Source: Symsagittifera roscoffensis (taxonomy: Eukaryota > Xenacoelomorpha > Acoela > Convolutidae). Taken from it: a stretch of 64,000 bases of DNA. A model generated the notes under the pieces. The model saw only the letters and a list, made by a program, of their open reading frames with translations. It ran no database searches and was not told where the DNA came from. Location of the stretch: assembly GCF_963678635.1 (NCBI RefSeq), contig NC_087066.1, positions 12,756,517 through 12,820,516 on the forward strand, given 5' to 3'. This document shows, in pieces, positions 1 to 9,569 of this stretch. A program made the translations under genes and the position numbers. Every line of letters starts with the position of its first letter. The first letter of the stretch is position 1.

Positions 1-441
1 AGCGATGAGTGTTTTGCAACATTCCTTCTAGAATATTCTAGAACGTTTTCGTTCCGGTTGAGCGACCCAGTGCTTTCTAGACTACTGCTCATGCAGTATA
101 ACGCTTCGTGAAAAGAATTTATTGTTGCCACTACAAACCTTTCGTCTAATTCCGATTCGGGCCAAGGATAATTATAAGGATCACGCAATAAATAATCGAC
201 TATCCCCATGTCCCTCCCCGGAATGTGAACATTTTTAAATTGATATGGCAACAATCGATCGACCCACCGGGTCAATCGGGATTGATAGGTTTTGTTTGAC
301 TTGTTCCCATCTAAGGCTGATAATAGGGCTTTGTGATCTGTTGCGATGGTAACTGTTTTACCTAAAAGGTAATGTTTGTATCTGTCAACTGCCCAAACAA
401 CTGCAAGTAACAACTGCATCCTTCATCTTTTTGTTGTTCTA

Positions 442-680
442 ATGTAGCCCCCAAACCATTGTGGCTTGCGTCACATTTAACTCTTCTTTCAAGGTTAGCG
501 GCATAATAGTTTACTTTTGAAATATTCGCTACTGCGTTTTTTATGGACTCAAACACCACACAGTGGTGTTTGAGTCCATTAAAAACGCAGTAGCGAATAT
601 TTCAAAAGTAAACTATTATGCCGCTAACCTTGAAAGAAGAGTTAAATGTGACGCAAGCCACAATGGTTTGGGGGCTACAT
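442..680. repeat. Near-perfect 119-bp inverted repeat with 3-nt loop
   Basis: Arms 442-559 and 563-680 are reverse complements with one mismatch that I can see (near 541/581), separated by the loop ACA at 560-562. Both arms encode the same RNase H segment (KCDASHNGLG), one on each strand. The right arm replaces normal element sequence: minus-strand RT connection coding runs down to 681 and then jumps into an inverted copy. This is a local head-to-head inverted duplication inside the retrotransposon, not a family feature. It could also be an assembly or template-switch artefact. Confidence 0.95.
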
Positions 681-1052
681 CACCCCACTCAAATTTCTTT
701 ACCTGTAATTTCATGTTTTTCAGTGGCCGCAACTTTTCTGTTAAGCTCGCCGCGTTGGGTATGATTTTTGCTATATGATTTATACTGAACAGAAATGATC
801 TTAATTGCTTTAGCGATTTTGGCGGATTTAGATTTTGTATCGCTTCGGTTTTACTAAACTTTGGACTGACCCCCGACTCCGAAAGGTGATCTCCCAACCT
901 GTTCACCTGGTTTCTGAAGAGTTCGCATTTCGAAATCTTTAATGTCAGATTTTCATCATCCAATTTTTTCAGTACCGTTTCTACTAATTTTTCATGTTCT
1001 ATTTCACTACCTTTCGACACAATGCGAATGTCGTCCAAAAAACAAAAAGTGT

Positions 1053-1116
1053 TGAATAGTTCTGTCCATAGTGCGTAGTTAATAGTTCTTTTGCGTGGTT
1101 AATAGTTCTGTCCATA
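1053..1116. repeat. Short tandem duplication inside RT
   Basis: The motif AATAGTTCTGTCCATAG occurs at about 1055 and again at about 1100, about 46 bp apart, with an extra partial TTAATAGTTCT between. On the minus strand the duplication falls between the AEFQKAMD box and the catalytic (M)DDI box of RT and shifts the frame. This explains why the RT is split into two reading frames at this point. Confidence 0.7.
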
Positions 1117-2311
1117 GCTTTTTGAAATTCAGCTGGCATGACTGCTAATCCATAGAACCCTGTAACGAATCTATACGTCCCGGTAGCCTTTCCACCAACG
1201 ATATTGAAGTTAAACTGCTTAGCTGTGCCTGCAGCCAAATTTAACTGGTTATACGCGTACTTTAAATCGAACACTGTGAAGTAAAGCGTGCCCTCTTTGT
1301 TTTCTGTAACTATTTGCTTATCCCATCTATGAGTTCGTCTACATTGGGCATTTAATACATATTTTTGAATAATTGCCTGTTTATCGGTTTTGAATCCATC
1401 GCCAATTTTATGGAGTCGTCCTTTTTACTGTTATTACTATTGGGGCTATAAAGAAATCACTTGTACATTTTTCCAGCTTTGTGATACGACCTTCTGTCAA
1501 CAGTTTTTTAGTTTCTTTTTCTACATTGTCCTGTATATGAATTTGGGATTCTTCTCCCCTTTTCTTGAATCGGACGTAGAGAGTACTTGAATTTTGAACT
1601 TACAATGTGATTTTTTGAGATTCCTTGTCTATCAAACAAATCTCTCAATTTATCAAAGAATTTGTTTTTCCAACCTTCTGACTGCTCGCACATGAGCACG
1701 TGAAACCTGGAAAGTTCTCTTGGGGCTGGTTTTTGTGTGGTGGTGATCCCCACTTGTCCTTGTAAGTCCCATCCCATTATACATCTGGTTTTACGTTCCG
1801 TCATCAGAAAAGTGGCTCCCTTCACCTCCCAGCCTGTCGAACGAAGACCTGTCTTCAATACCCCCAATACACAGATTAGTTGTTTATTGTAGTCGACGAG
1901 TTGGGTAGCCAAGTTCAGTTTATCGGACGGAAAGAATCTTGCTTTGTTTGATTTATCGATCATTTCTTTGTCGTCGCCCAATTTAAGAAAGAAACTGGAC
2001 TTTCGTTATCTACCGTCAATTGTATGATTTGATTATCTATTCTCACCATGACCTTTACTGATTTTACCCTGTTTGACATTGGGTCTCGGAGTAAGTCAAT
2101 TTTTTTAACTCTTATCTTTTCCCCATTTAACTTTTTATTGCTTTCGTTAATTCTATCGCCCACGTATTTCGAGATTCTTTTGTTCTCCGGCCGGTGTGCT
2201 TGTATTGACAATACTTCAAAATCACTACATGAGCCGAAGTTTTCTCTTATAAGATCACATTCATCTTCTGATCTTTCGGATTCTTCCGTGACTTCACTCA
2301 CTTGCTGAGAT

Positions 2312-3321
2312 CTACACATTGGGTTTTTTTGCAAAGTGGTTGGGTTTTCCGCAATTCTTACAAGTTTTGCCCAGTGCCGAACAGCTTCTTAGATGTCCCT
2401 GGTCAAATGCTCTTCCGCATCTATTACATGGTTTTGTTTTCCCATTGAATTTTCTCTTGTTATTTTGTCGTTTTTTTGCTTCCCTCTTATATTGTTGATT
2501 TTTTGTGTTTCCTGTTGAGTTCCTGACAGCCATCACTGGTTTTTGTTTAATTCTCACCCCAGAGTAGTAGTTGCTGCCTGTTCCTACTGTTGCTGCTGCA
2601 TTTGTCTTCTGAAATGTCATTGTAGTCAATTTGCTATGTTCGAATTTTATAGCTCTCTTCAACGCTTCCTCTGGATCTAGCGTTTCAAATGTCAGTGTGT
2701 CCTGCAACGTCATACTTTTCATTTTCGAAATGAATAGGTTACGAACTATCTCACTTTCCAGTGTTCCAAGTTCTGATCTGGCTGCTTGATCAGTTAATGC
2801 TGCATCGAACGCCTCCAATGACTCCTCGGATTATTTCATTCGTGTGAACAATTTATATCTTTCATAAGTCACGCACTTTACCTTTTGAAACGAGACCGCT
2901 GCTAGCTCTGTAATGCCTCTTTTTTCCTTCATCCCTAGATAGAGGAATAATCTGGATACAAGCTTCTTCTGTACCTCATATAAAAAACATTGTGGCCAAC
3001 CCTTGGGCCCCGTGTTCTTCTCTCCTCATTTTCCACTCGATCTCTTGCTAGTTTATCTCTAACATTTCTGGCTATCGTCGCAGCTTCATTCTCTCCCTCT
3101 CGTGGCGTTTCTGGTCGTGGAGGTGGTTCTTCTAAGATGTCTTTTGGTTCCTCCAACATAACTTCCGGGCTTACATTTTCTCTTACAGTTACTGCTAATA
3201 GAAATTGCTCGAACCAGATTTTAAATTGCCACGGTGGGTCTAAATTTGCTTACACCCAAAATACGGGTATTCCCATATCAGTACGATTATCCTGAGCTGC
3301 GAATTCTACTGGCTGCGCCAT
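2312..3321 (-). pseudogene. gag: Gag polyprotein of Ty3/gypsy element, broken
   Basis: The frame starts with MAQPVEF at 3321 and is broken by an in-frame stop near 3250, further disruption around 2820-2935, and a slip in a T run near 2325. The N-terminal part has the typical PW...W..QF capsid start and a Pro/Glu-rich linker (around 3060-3160). The C-terminal part (2312-2818) keeps the capsid end followed by a basic stretch and two zinc-binding knuckles, CNRC...GHLRSC and CKNCGKPNHF. The final cysteine of the second knuckle lies in the other frame, across the T-run slip. Gag would form the cytoplasmic particle that packages element RNA. No functional product is expected from this copy. Confidence 0.85.
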
Positions 3322-3438
3322 GTGATATCCTATACGGTACCTTGTTGGAAAACTAGTGATAATTCAAGAATGTATTCTTTGTTGCTTGAAATAGTTGTTT
3401 TCTCTGTCTCTTTTAAAGTCAATGAGAATGATACAGCA

Positions 3439-3463
3439 GGTTCAAACTCTCAGCTGTGTACCA
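3439..3463 (-). promoter_or_regulatory. Probable tRNA primer-binding site
   Basis: On the minus strand the sequence begins TGGTACACAGCTGAGAG and continues into TTTGAACC, which is what the complement of a tRNA 3' end (CCA) plus acceptor stem and T-loop (GGTTCAAA) looks like. It lies about 120 bp upstream of the Gag start and one base after an ACA that could end the 5' LTR. The tRNA species was not identified. Confidence 0.5.
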
Positions 3464-3569
3464 ATGTCTCTGAACGCGTGACCTTGAACACATAATAATA
3501 ATAATAATTGATACCACTGAAGGTTATTATTACATCATGCGATTGCTGCTATTGCAGTAGCAGTATGAC

Positions 3570-3912
3570 AGACCCTGTTCGACTCTCGACCCTGTTCGAC
3601 TCATGAGTCGATCCGGCTCGACCTATGATTCGACCCTGTTTGACCCATGATTCGACCCTGTTCGACTCATTATTCGACCCTTGGTTCGACCCATGATTCG
3701 ACCCTGTTCGACCCATGATTCGACCCTGTTCGACTCATGATTCGACCCTGTTCGACTCATGATTCGACCCTGTTCGACTCATGATTCGACCCTGTTCGAC
3801 TCATGATTCGACCCTGTTCGACTCATGATTCGTCCCTGTTCGACTCATGATTCGACCCTGTTCGAGTCATGATTCGACCCTGTTCGACGCATGATTCGAC
3901 TTTGTTTGACTA
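3570..3912. repeat. 22-bp minisatellite, about 14-15 units
   Basis: The unit is GATTCGACCCTGTTCGACTC plus AT (22 bp). The central units (about 3700-3890) are nearly identical, while outer units have substitutions such as CTGTTTGACCCAT or TATTCGACCCTTGG. The array sits between the minus-strand gypsy copy and the NERD-helicase ORF. The core TTCGAC recurs in the larger array at 11840-12840. There are no unique spacers, so this is not a CRISPR-like array. Confidence 0.95.
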
Positions 3913-4309
3913 TAGTGTTCGTTCGACCGTCTTAATTTGCGACAAAAATCGGACTCCGTTCGACCGTGTCGGTCGAGTCAAGAGTCGAACACCTCAGGCC
4001 GGGTTTGAACAGAGTTGATTTAGTTATATGCAAACTTCAAATTATCGCAACTGTGAAATATGCTAACATGAAGTCATGATGATTATAGTCATGATGAAAT
4101 AATGATTATAGTTTCATGTAATCCAGCTTCGCGGAATAACACAGCTTTCTTTGATGAACGGGTTTTGTGTACAAAAGAGTTTCGTACCAATTCCAAATAC
4201 AACTCGTCAAGTTTAGGTGTGCAATCATAACCTAAATTAGGAGCGCAGGCAAACATTTTGCTCAATAACTTTTGACGGTGAGCAGCTCTCAAACTTAAAA
4301 CTCAAAGCC
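3913..4309. other. Region upstream of the NERD-helicase gene
   Basis: The first part (3913-3990) continues degenerate TTCGAC-type units. The rest contains short ATGATTATAG repeats at about 4075-4110 and no convincing TATA box or splice acceptor. The start codon is followed by G and has G at -3 (GCCATGG), a good context for translation start in animals. I see no gene in this stretch. Confidence 0.5.
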
Positions 4310-7300
4310 ATGGATTTGAAACGCAAAACCAAGAACGACTACATTAAAAATGGTAAACTTATATTCGAGGAGCATTGCCCTGCAAGCAAAGGTCGCCCTC
4401 TGTTTTTCCCAGATGTTGCCGTTGCCAGATTGCCCGGAAACCAATCAAGTACTGGCCGTGAAATTCGCGCACTTCACATAGAAGCCGAACTTGATAAGTG
4501 CAATTCTCATGTTTACAGCGCCTTGAAATGTCTGAACAATCAACCAATCATTGTCCTGCACAAGTTTCTCTACAACCACAATCAATTCCACATGTGGGAT
4601 CCACAATACGACCCCGAAGCATGCGCTAAGGAACCTCACATTCCGAATTGTTCTCTCGAGTATAGATCAGCAGTTGCGGGTTCACACGATTTTCTGCTAT
4701 TCGGTCCCGGTTATGTAGTGTTAATTGACGTATATGCACCAGTTACAGAACAACAAATTGAAAATTGGAGAGAAAACAGTCCAGAAATAACGAGTCATCG
4801 AGTACTTGAACGTATTGAAGAACGCTGTCGTTCACAATTGAATTCCAAATTATCGAGCCAACGAGCATCCCTGGAACTTTTTAACCGGATAGCCGAGAGG
4901 ACAGCTCAACTAAGTTCTGATATCGAGTCAGAAGCGCTAACAGACATCAAAATTTTCAGATATGTTGCATTTCCTCGCGAAAAAACGGAAATTGGTGGGA
5001 TTTTGAGGTTGCAGGATATGACAGAAACGGGAGAAAAAGTTGGAGTTATCACAGAAACTTGTTTGGCTGATTTGCAGTTGTGGTGGGCTGAAAACATTAT
5101 TGCATCTAATCCGGACCAATTTAACACAACTAGAGGAAACTTCAAGATCATGCAACATGCATTATTTGCCATCTGGTGTGATTTGGATGGTAATGGCGGA
5201 GAAAAGGCGGAAATAGAACTGGACAGAGCGACATTTTACGGAGACCCGAATAAAATTCACGCAGCTTTGAATGAGATTCCGACTCATGTCACGCTTCATA
5301 GTATTTTGCAAGCTTCGAAAGGATCTTCACTGGGCTATTCAGAAGTTGAGAAGATCAAATCAGAAGTGGGAAAGTCAGGTGCTTCTCACTGTTCAGAGAG
5401 CGACCAGTTAGATCTTGAATCAATATGTAAAAACATTCGTTTTCAGGGCTCCCAAGTTTTCTCTCACGTGGAAATCTTTAATAACTTTAGGAGTCTCAAA
5501 GCCAATGAAGAGTTGAAAGATAAAAAGACTTATTTCAACCGAGGAAAAGCACTGTTCGAAACATTTTGCTCAAACACTGACAATTTTGCGCGCATGTTTC
5601 CAACTTGCCCCAATCATAAGTATATTGATCTCCACAGAAGTGCTGAAGAAAGTGAAAAGACTGCTGCAGACGATATAAAAAAGCAGCAAGACTATGAAGC
5701 AGAAGTCAAAGTGTATCGGGCTCTTGAAAGTTTGGAGTGTGAAGACATCATCGTGATCCACAGTTTGAAATACACTCATTACCAGTATAGAATGTGGGAT
5801 CCCGATCACAACCCAAAAGAATGCTCCAAGAAAAAACGGCAGCCTAATTGTAAAAATGGCCTCTATTCGGACGAAGGGGAAAACGATTTTGTTGTGATTG
5901 GACCCAACTACATAGTTCTGATTGAAGTAAAAAACGCAGAACAGCAAGCATCGCGGGATTCACTAGCAGGTTTCGCAAAATCGGCAGCGGAACAGTTGGA
6001 TAAATTAATGCTTTTGATCAAAGGTATAGCCCAGGAGTCCGTTCAAATTGAGGCATCTGGCGAGAGAGCAGATTTAGGTACAGATCTCAGACAGATTGGA
6101 CCCGAGTCAGACACGAGCTCACCCGAAAATAAACCTATCCATTTCAAGGTATTTCGCTTTGTAGCTTTCCCAGGTTGCAAAGTAGTTATTCCTGATGATG
6201 ATGTTAATTATGTCAAAGAGCAACAAGATATGAAGATGAAATACATATTCAGTAACGATTTGGGAGAACTTGCAGTTTGGTGGAGCAAAAATGTAACGGA
6301 GAAAATTGAATCCTGTTCAGTAGATGATGTTTATGGTGACTTGGAAAAAGTGAAAACTGTCTTGTGGACTATTTGGGCTACAGAAGGGAAAAGGTTTGAC
6401 TCATCCTCTATTGGCTTGAAGCGTGATTTAATTGACACGGACAGAAGGTTGAGAGAGAGTGAGATTACCATGGTAAGCAAAAACAGTAGAACGAATCTCC
6501 CTTCCAATGTTGTGAGAACAGAAAACTTGACCTCTGCGAACGTAAACGGAATCAATATTTTTCACGACATTTTGGGCATATCACATATAACCAAAAATCA
6601 ACATGAAGCCTTCGAAAAAAAATCTCAATGTTTAGTCATTACTGGATGCGCGGGTTCCGGGAAAAGTTTGATACTGTTAGCCAGATTTTTACGTCAAGCA
6701 TTAACAAACAAAAAACCAAAAATGGCTCTTCTGGTTTTTAATCAGCTAAAATTGGTCGAATATAGAAACTTTTTCAAAAAATGCAATGTTAGTATCATGG
6801 ACGTAGCGGACGATGAATTTGATGCAAACTTGTGGCAAAGTACAGTTGGAATTATCCATTGCAGCACACAGTCTTCAAATAGAAAACTGGTTTCGGTTTT
6901 GGAGGAACTAAAAAAGAATGACGTGATCACTTACCTTGATGACGCACACGCTTCTTCCGTTGACCTTTCGTGGGCGCAGTGTGAGTGTGTTGCAGTTGAT
7001 TTCAACCAATGTCATCTTACGCGCGACCAAATAAGACTGTCACACTCCTCGAACAGGGCTGACTCCTTGGTAGACTTCGATGACCTGGTTTCTTTGACAC
7101 ATAACTACCGCAGTACTTGGAACATAGTGGCCAACCTAATCAATTTATCCCAAGTGATCAGAGCGAGAGAAGTTGAACAGAAGAACTTCGCAGAGTACCC
7201 CGCCGAGCTGTCCCATGATCCCAGTCATGGCCATTTAATCTATGGACCACAAACTGATATTGACGTCATTTCTCACAGAGAAGGACTGAGTGAATCAAAA

Positions 7301-7771
7301 CAATGGCAAGAAATATTTGGCGCTTATATCAAAAGAATCCCTCTGTTCTTGCAGGGAGGTGAATTTACCAAGAAAGTTTTCATTATTGATCCAAAAGGAG
7401 ACTCGTTTTTCAGGCAACTGGCTCGTCAAGTGAACGACTACCCGAGGGACCGATTGTTGTGCGTTAACGTCAATTCACGTGAACAGAGCATCTACTCTGC
7501 CGAATTTGCGGTCTGCTTTGTATTTGTAATGTTCTCAAACATGGACACGAAGATGTTGCGTACTCTTTATAATGTCATTTCGAGAGCCAGATCCTACTGT
7601 CATATTATGGTGATTACCAATGAAGAAACGAGCAAAGAGGAGCTGAAAAATTTCCTCGACATATTCACAGAGGCCAAAATCAACCATGTCACATCACCGC
7701 CTCTCAATCTGGCCAGCGATGAGGATGAATCTGGCACCAAAAATAGTATGCTTGACATTGAGTTGGATTGA
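4310..7771 (+). CDS. Tandem NERD domains fused to SF1 helicase-like ATPase
   Basis: Intronless 1153-aa ORF with no stops or frameshifts. Residues about 10-270 and 405-665 are two diverged copies of one domain; both contain MWDP(Q/D)(Y/H), a (D/N)DF..(I/F)GP.Y.VLI core, (I/V)FR(Y/F)VAFP and L.(V/L)WW. Copy 2 has END526FVVIGPNYIVLIE539VK541N, matching the NERD (nuclease-related, PD-(D/E)XK-like) signature. Copy 1 reads IDVYAP at that place and probably lacks activity. Residues about 750-1120 resemble SF1 helicases: Walker A GCAGSGKS (779-786), Walker B YLDDAH (875-880, with D where E is usual), DFNQ (897-900), NYRST (932-936) and ISRAR (1090-1094). The C-terminus is acidic. NERD plus SF1 helicase fusions are known from bacteria, so a nucleic-acid-processing or defence role is reasonable but inferred. 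Base composition is less AT-rich than the flanks. No signal peptide or membrane segment is seen. Confidence 0.88.
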   Translation: MDLKRKTKNDYIKNGKLIFEEHCPASKGRPLFFPDVAVARLPGNQSSTGREIRALHIEAELDKCNSHVYSALKCLNNQPIIVLHKFLYNHNQFHMWDPQYDPEACAKEPHIPNCSLEYRSAVAGSHDFLLFGPGYVVLIDVYAPVTEQQIENWRENSPEITSHRVLERIEERCRSQLNSKLSSQRASLELFNRIAERTAQLSSDIESEALTDIKIFRYVAFPREKTEIGGILRLQDMTETGEKVGVITETCLADLQLWWAENIIASNPDQFNTTRGNFKIMQHALFAIWCDLDGNGGEKAEIELDRATFYGDPNKIHAALNEIPTHVTLHSILQASKGSSLGYSEVEKIKSEVGKSGASHCSESDQLDLESICKNIRFQGSQVFSHVEIFNNFRSLKANEELKDKKTYFNRGKALFETFCSNTDNFARMFPTCPNHKYIDLHRSAEESEKTAADDIKKQQDYEAEVKVYRALESLECEDIIVIHSLKYTHYQYRMWDPDHNPKECSKKKRQPNCKNGLYSDEGENDFVVIGPNYIVLIEVKNAEQQASRDSLAGFAKSAAEQLDKLMLLIKGIAQESVQIEASGERADLGTDLRQIGPESDTSSPENKPIHFKVFRFVAFPGCKVVIPDDDVNYVKEQQDMKMKYIFSNDLGELAVWWSKNVTEKIESCSVDDVYGDLEKVKTVLWTIWATEGKRFDSSSIGLKRDLIDTDRRLRESEITMVSKNSRTNLPSNVVRTENLTSANVNGINIFHDILGISHITKNQHEAFEKKSQCLVITGCAGSGKSLILLARFLRQALTNKKPKMALLVFNQLKLVEYRNFFKKCNVSIMDVADDEFDANLWQSTVGIIHCSTQSSNRKLVSVLEELKKNDVITYLDDAHASSVDLSWAQCECVAVDFNQCHLTRDQIRLSHSSNRADSLVDFDDLVSLTHNYRSTWNIVANLINLSQVIRAREVEQKNFAEYPAELSHDPSHGHLIYGPQTDIDVISHREGLSESKQWQEIFGAYIKRIPLFLQGGEFTKKVFIIDPKGDSFFRQLARQVNDYPRDRLLCVNVNSREQSIYSAEFAVCFVFVMFSNMDTKMLRTLYNVISRARSYCHIMVITNEETSKEELKNFLDIFTEAKINHVTSPPLNLASDEDESGTKNSMLDIELD

Positions 7772-8679
7772 TTTATGAAACGTGAATTGATCTTGCATTG
7801 AATCGAGCGATCATGAATACTCATCGTTATTTTTTTTATTTCTAGCCCTTTCTGTGTTTCTTACTGAAATCTGATTTAACACTAACAAAACAATATCTAT
7901 ATAATCGTATATACTGAATTTGAACCTTTTTAATCTATTAGGATCGAAAGCTTTTTTGTCACCACTGAAAAAAAATTTGAACTTAAAATCGATGAGTTTT
8001 CAAATTTCATACCTTGCACCCAAAACAAACAATCAGTCGATATTTGAGCCAACTAACAATATAAAAGGTTTTGTTTGTTTGAACAGAATGTGTTTTTATC
8101 CTCCTTACTTTTGCGGCCAAATGTCAGGAACCCAAAGAGCATGGCTCAGCCGGTGTGAGACACGCTATGGATTGTTCTTCACAGAAAAACCATTCTCTTT
8201 CAAGTTTATGCGACTCCTTTTTTGAGGACTAACTAGATGACTTATTGTTTCAACTTTCCAAGAAAGAAAGATATAATTATGCTCGACGTTATTTTTTCCT
8301 TGAATTTTGAATTTTTAATTCACCATTGTTAACGATATTTTTGATGCCATCTGAATATCTTTTACGTTGTGATAGTTTTTTTAATGAGGGTTCAAACACT
8401 ACTAATCAAAAAATATTCCAATATGACTTACAGCAAGCTGTTTGGACTTAAGAATATCAATTATCAATTAAATGAATAAATTAGTACAGCAGTTATTTTG
8501 AGTTTGATTTATTGAGTTTGTTTTGGAGCCCTAGGAGTTTTCACTCAATTCGATGCGGATTGATTAGAACCTGTCACTTCAGCATCAAGTGTGTCTAAGT
8601 GCTCAGACAGTTGTTGATTTTTGATATACGATTATAGTTGAACTCTTTATAGAAGTTAATATAACGTGTTGATCACGAA
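7772..8679. other. Gene-free AT-rich stretch after the NERD-helicase gene
   Basis: No supported gene. An AATAAA-type word occurs at about 8473, too far and too weak to be called the polyadenylation signal of the upstream gene. The open frame at 7920-8225 has no recognisable motif. The right part (about 8500-8680) could be leader sequence of the following gypsy relic, but I could not recognise LTRs. Confidence 0.4.
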
Positions 8680-8896
8680 ATGTGTTATCGCGCAGCAAGT
8701 AGGACAAGGCGCGGGATCCGAGAAAACCCTTTCAGAATTACGGCATTTTGGTCGAGCGAGTTCACGGAGGCACCGATGATGTGGGAGCACTGGATAACTA
8801 GAATTACCTGTGGAGTAAACGCAAAACATGGATTTAACCCTACCTCAATCTATTTCGAAAAAAGACTAAACGCTGCGACTAGACAAATCCATGTTT

Positions 8897-9430
8897 ATGT
8901 CTGAGAGAACATGGACAAGACGAATTATATAACCAAATGCCACATATAGATCTTGCAACAACGAGATATTCGAGAGTCCTTGACGCGTTTGAGGACATTT
9001 TTAAAGAGCGGAACGAAACACTCGAGAAGTATCTATTACTCTCGAGAAACTAGCGAGAAGTGGAAAAGTTGGAAAATTTTTACTCGGCACTCAGTGGGAT
9101 GGCGGCGCGATGTAATCTGAGAACGCTGGAAAGACGGTTGTTACGCGATGTGTTTACTGTCAAAATGAACAATAAAGAGGCGCAAACGGAACTGTGCAGA
9201 TTGACCGAAACACCGAATGAAATTTACCGTATTGCCTTGTCGTATGAGCTTAGAAACAAGTAACTTGAAGAGCTACAATGTAGCGGGCAACGGACTAGCA
9301 ACAGCAACAGCGAGGGCACTGCAACTGAAGACGGAGCCAGTAAGCGCTATCCGGCGTGGGATTTGGTCGGCCAATCCAGGGTACGCAGGGGTTTTCCAAC
9401 GGGTACGCGTCGGCCATTCATAAGATCCGC
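8897..9430 (+). pseudogene. gag: Gag remnant of gypsy relic
   Basis: Reading frame pieces from about 8900 give a weak capsid N-terminal part. After a stop near 9050 comes a clear capsid core (9060-9263) with FYSALSGMAARCNL and the ALSYEL box, typical of gypsy Gag C-terminal capsid. A Gly/Arg-rich stretch follows at about 9400-9440 (GRGRVGLIRG). No intact zinc knuckle was found. At least two stops separate the parts. It would have been the particle protein of the element; no product is expected now. Confidence 0.65.
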
Positions 9431-9569
9431 AGGACGAGGCCGCGTGGGCCTCATTCGAGGGGACGACGCTGAAGGAGGGAAGCTTTACGAGATTGGCGAT
9501 AACGCATCACAACACGAAAGTTTCCTAGGTTGGGTGTAAAACCGACGGGAGGAAACGCACAGATGGGGG

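Larger units (their letters stand above)
1..2334 (-). pseudogene. pol: Pol: protease, reverse transcriptase, RNase H, broken
   Basis: Protease lies at about 1750-2080. Its active-site triplet, normally DTG/DSG, reads DNES in VRIDNQIIQLTVDNES, so it looks inactive; the distal IMGWDL box follows. RT starts at about 1640 (DRQGISKNHIVSSKFKY), continues with FDLKYAYNQL (about 1250) and YGLAVMPAEFQKAMD, then MDDIRIVSKG (about 1035), which stands where YLDD or FLDD is expected. The connection domain includes NPPKSLKQLRSFL. RNase H has VKCDASHNGLGAT near 480 and, in other frames, the DHKALLSAL and NKTYQSRLTRWVDR boxes down to about 200. There are several frameshifts. Integrase is outside the window. 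Order and motifs fit Ty3/gypsy firmly. Confidence 0.9.
1..3470 (-). mobile_element. Ty3/gypsy LTR retrotransposon (Mag-like), cut by window edge
   Basis: Read on the minus strand, this stretch gives in order a primer-binding-like site, Gag with two zinc knuckles, aspartic protease, reverse transcriptase and RNase H, the Ty3/gypsy order. The integrase and 3' LTR would lie left of position 1, so the left truncation is only the window border. The 5' LTR should begin just above 3465, but with one LTR missing its outer end cannot be set. The copy is dead: it has frameshifts, an internal tandem duplication in RT, a mutated protease active site and a large inverted duplication in RNase H. The twin-knuckle Gag and the RNase H region resemble Mag-type elements of invertebrates; that lineage assignment is an inference. 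Confidence 0.9.

Noticed and set aside
1390-1590. Plus-strand frames overlapping the minus-strand gypsy genes (also 2048-2308 and 2990-3295)
   Set aside because: They are antisense reflections of recognisable gag and pol sequence.
3570-3912. Regular 22-bp repeats as a CRISPR array
   Set aside because: The repeats are contiguous with no unique spacers, and the context is eukaryotic.
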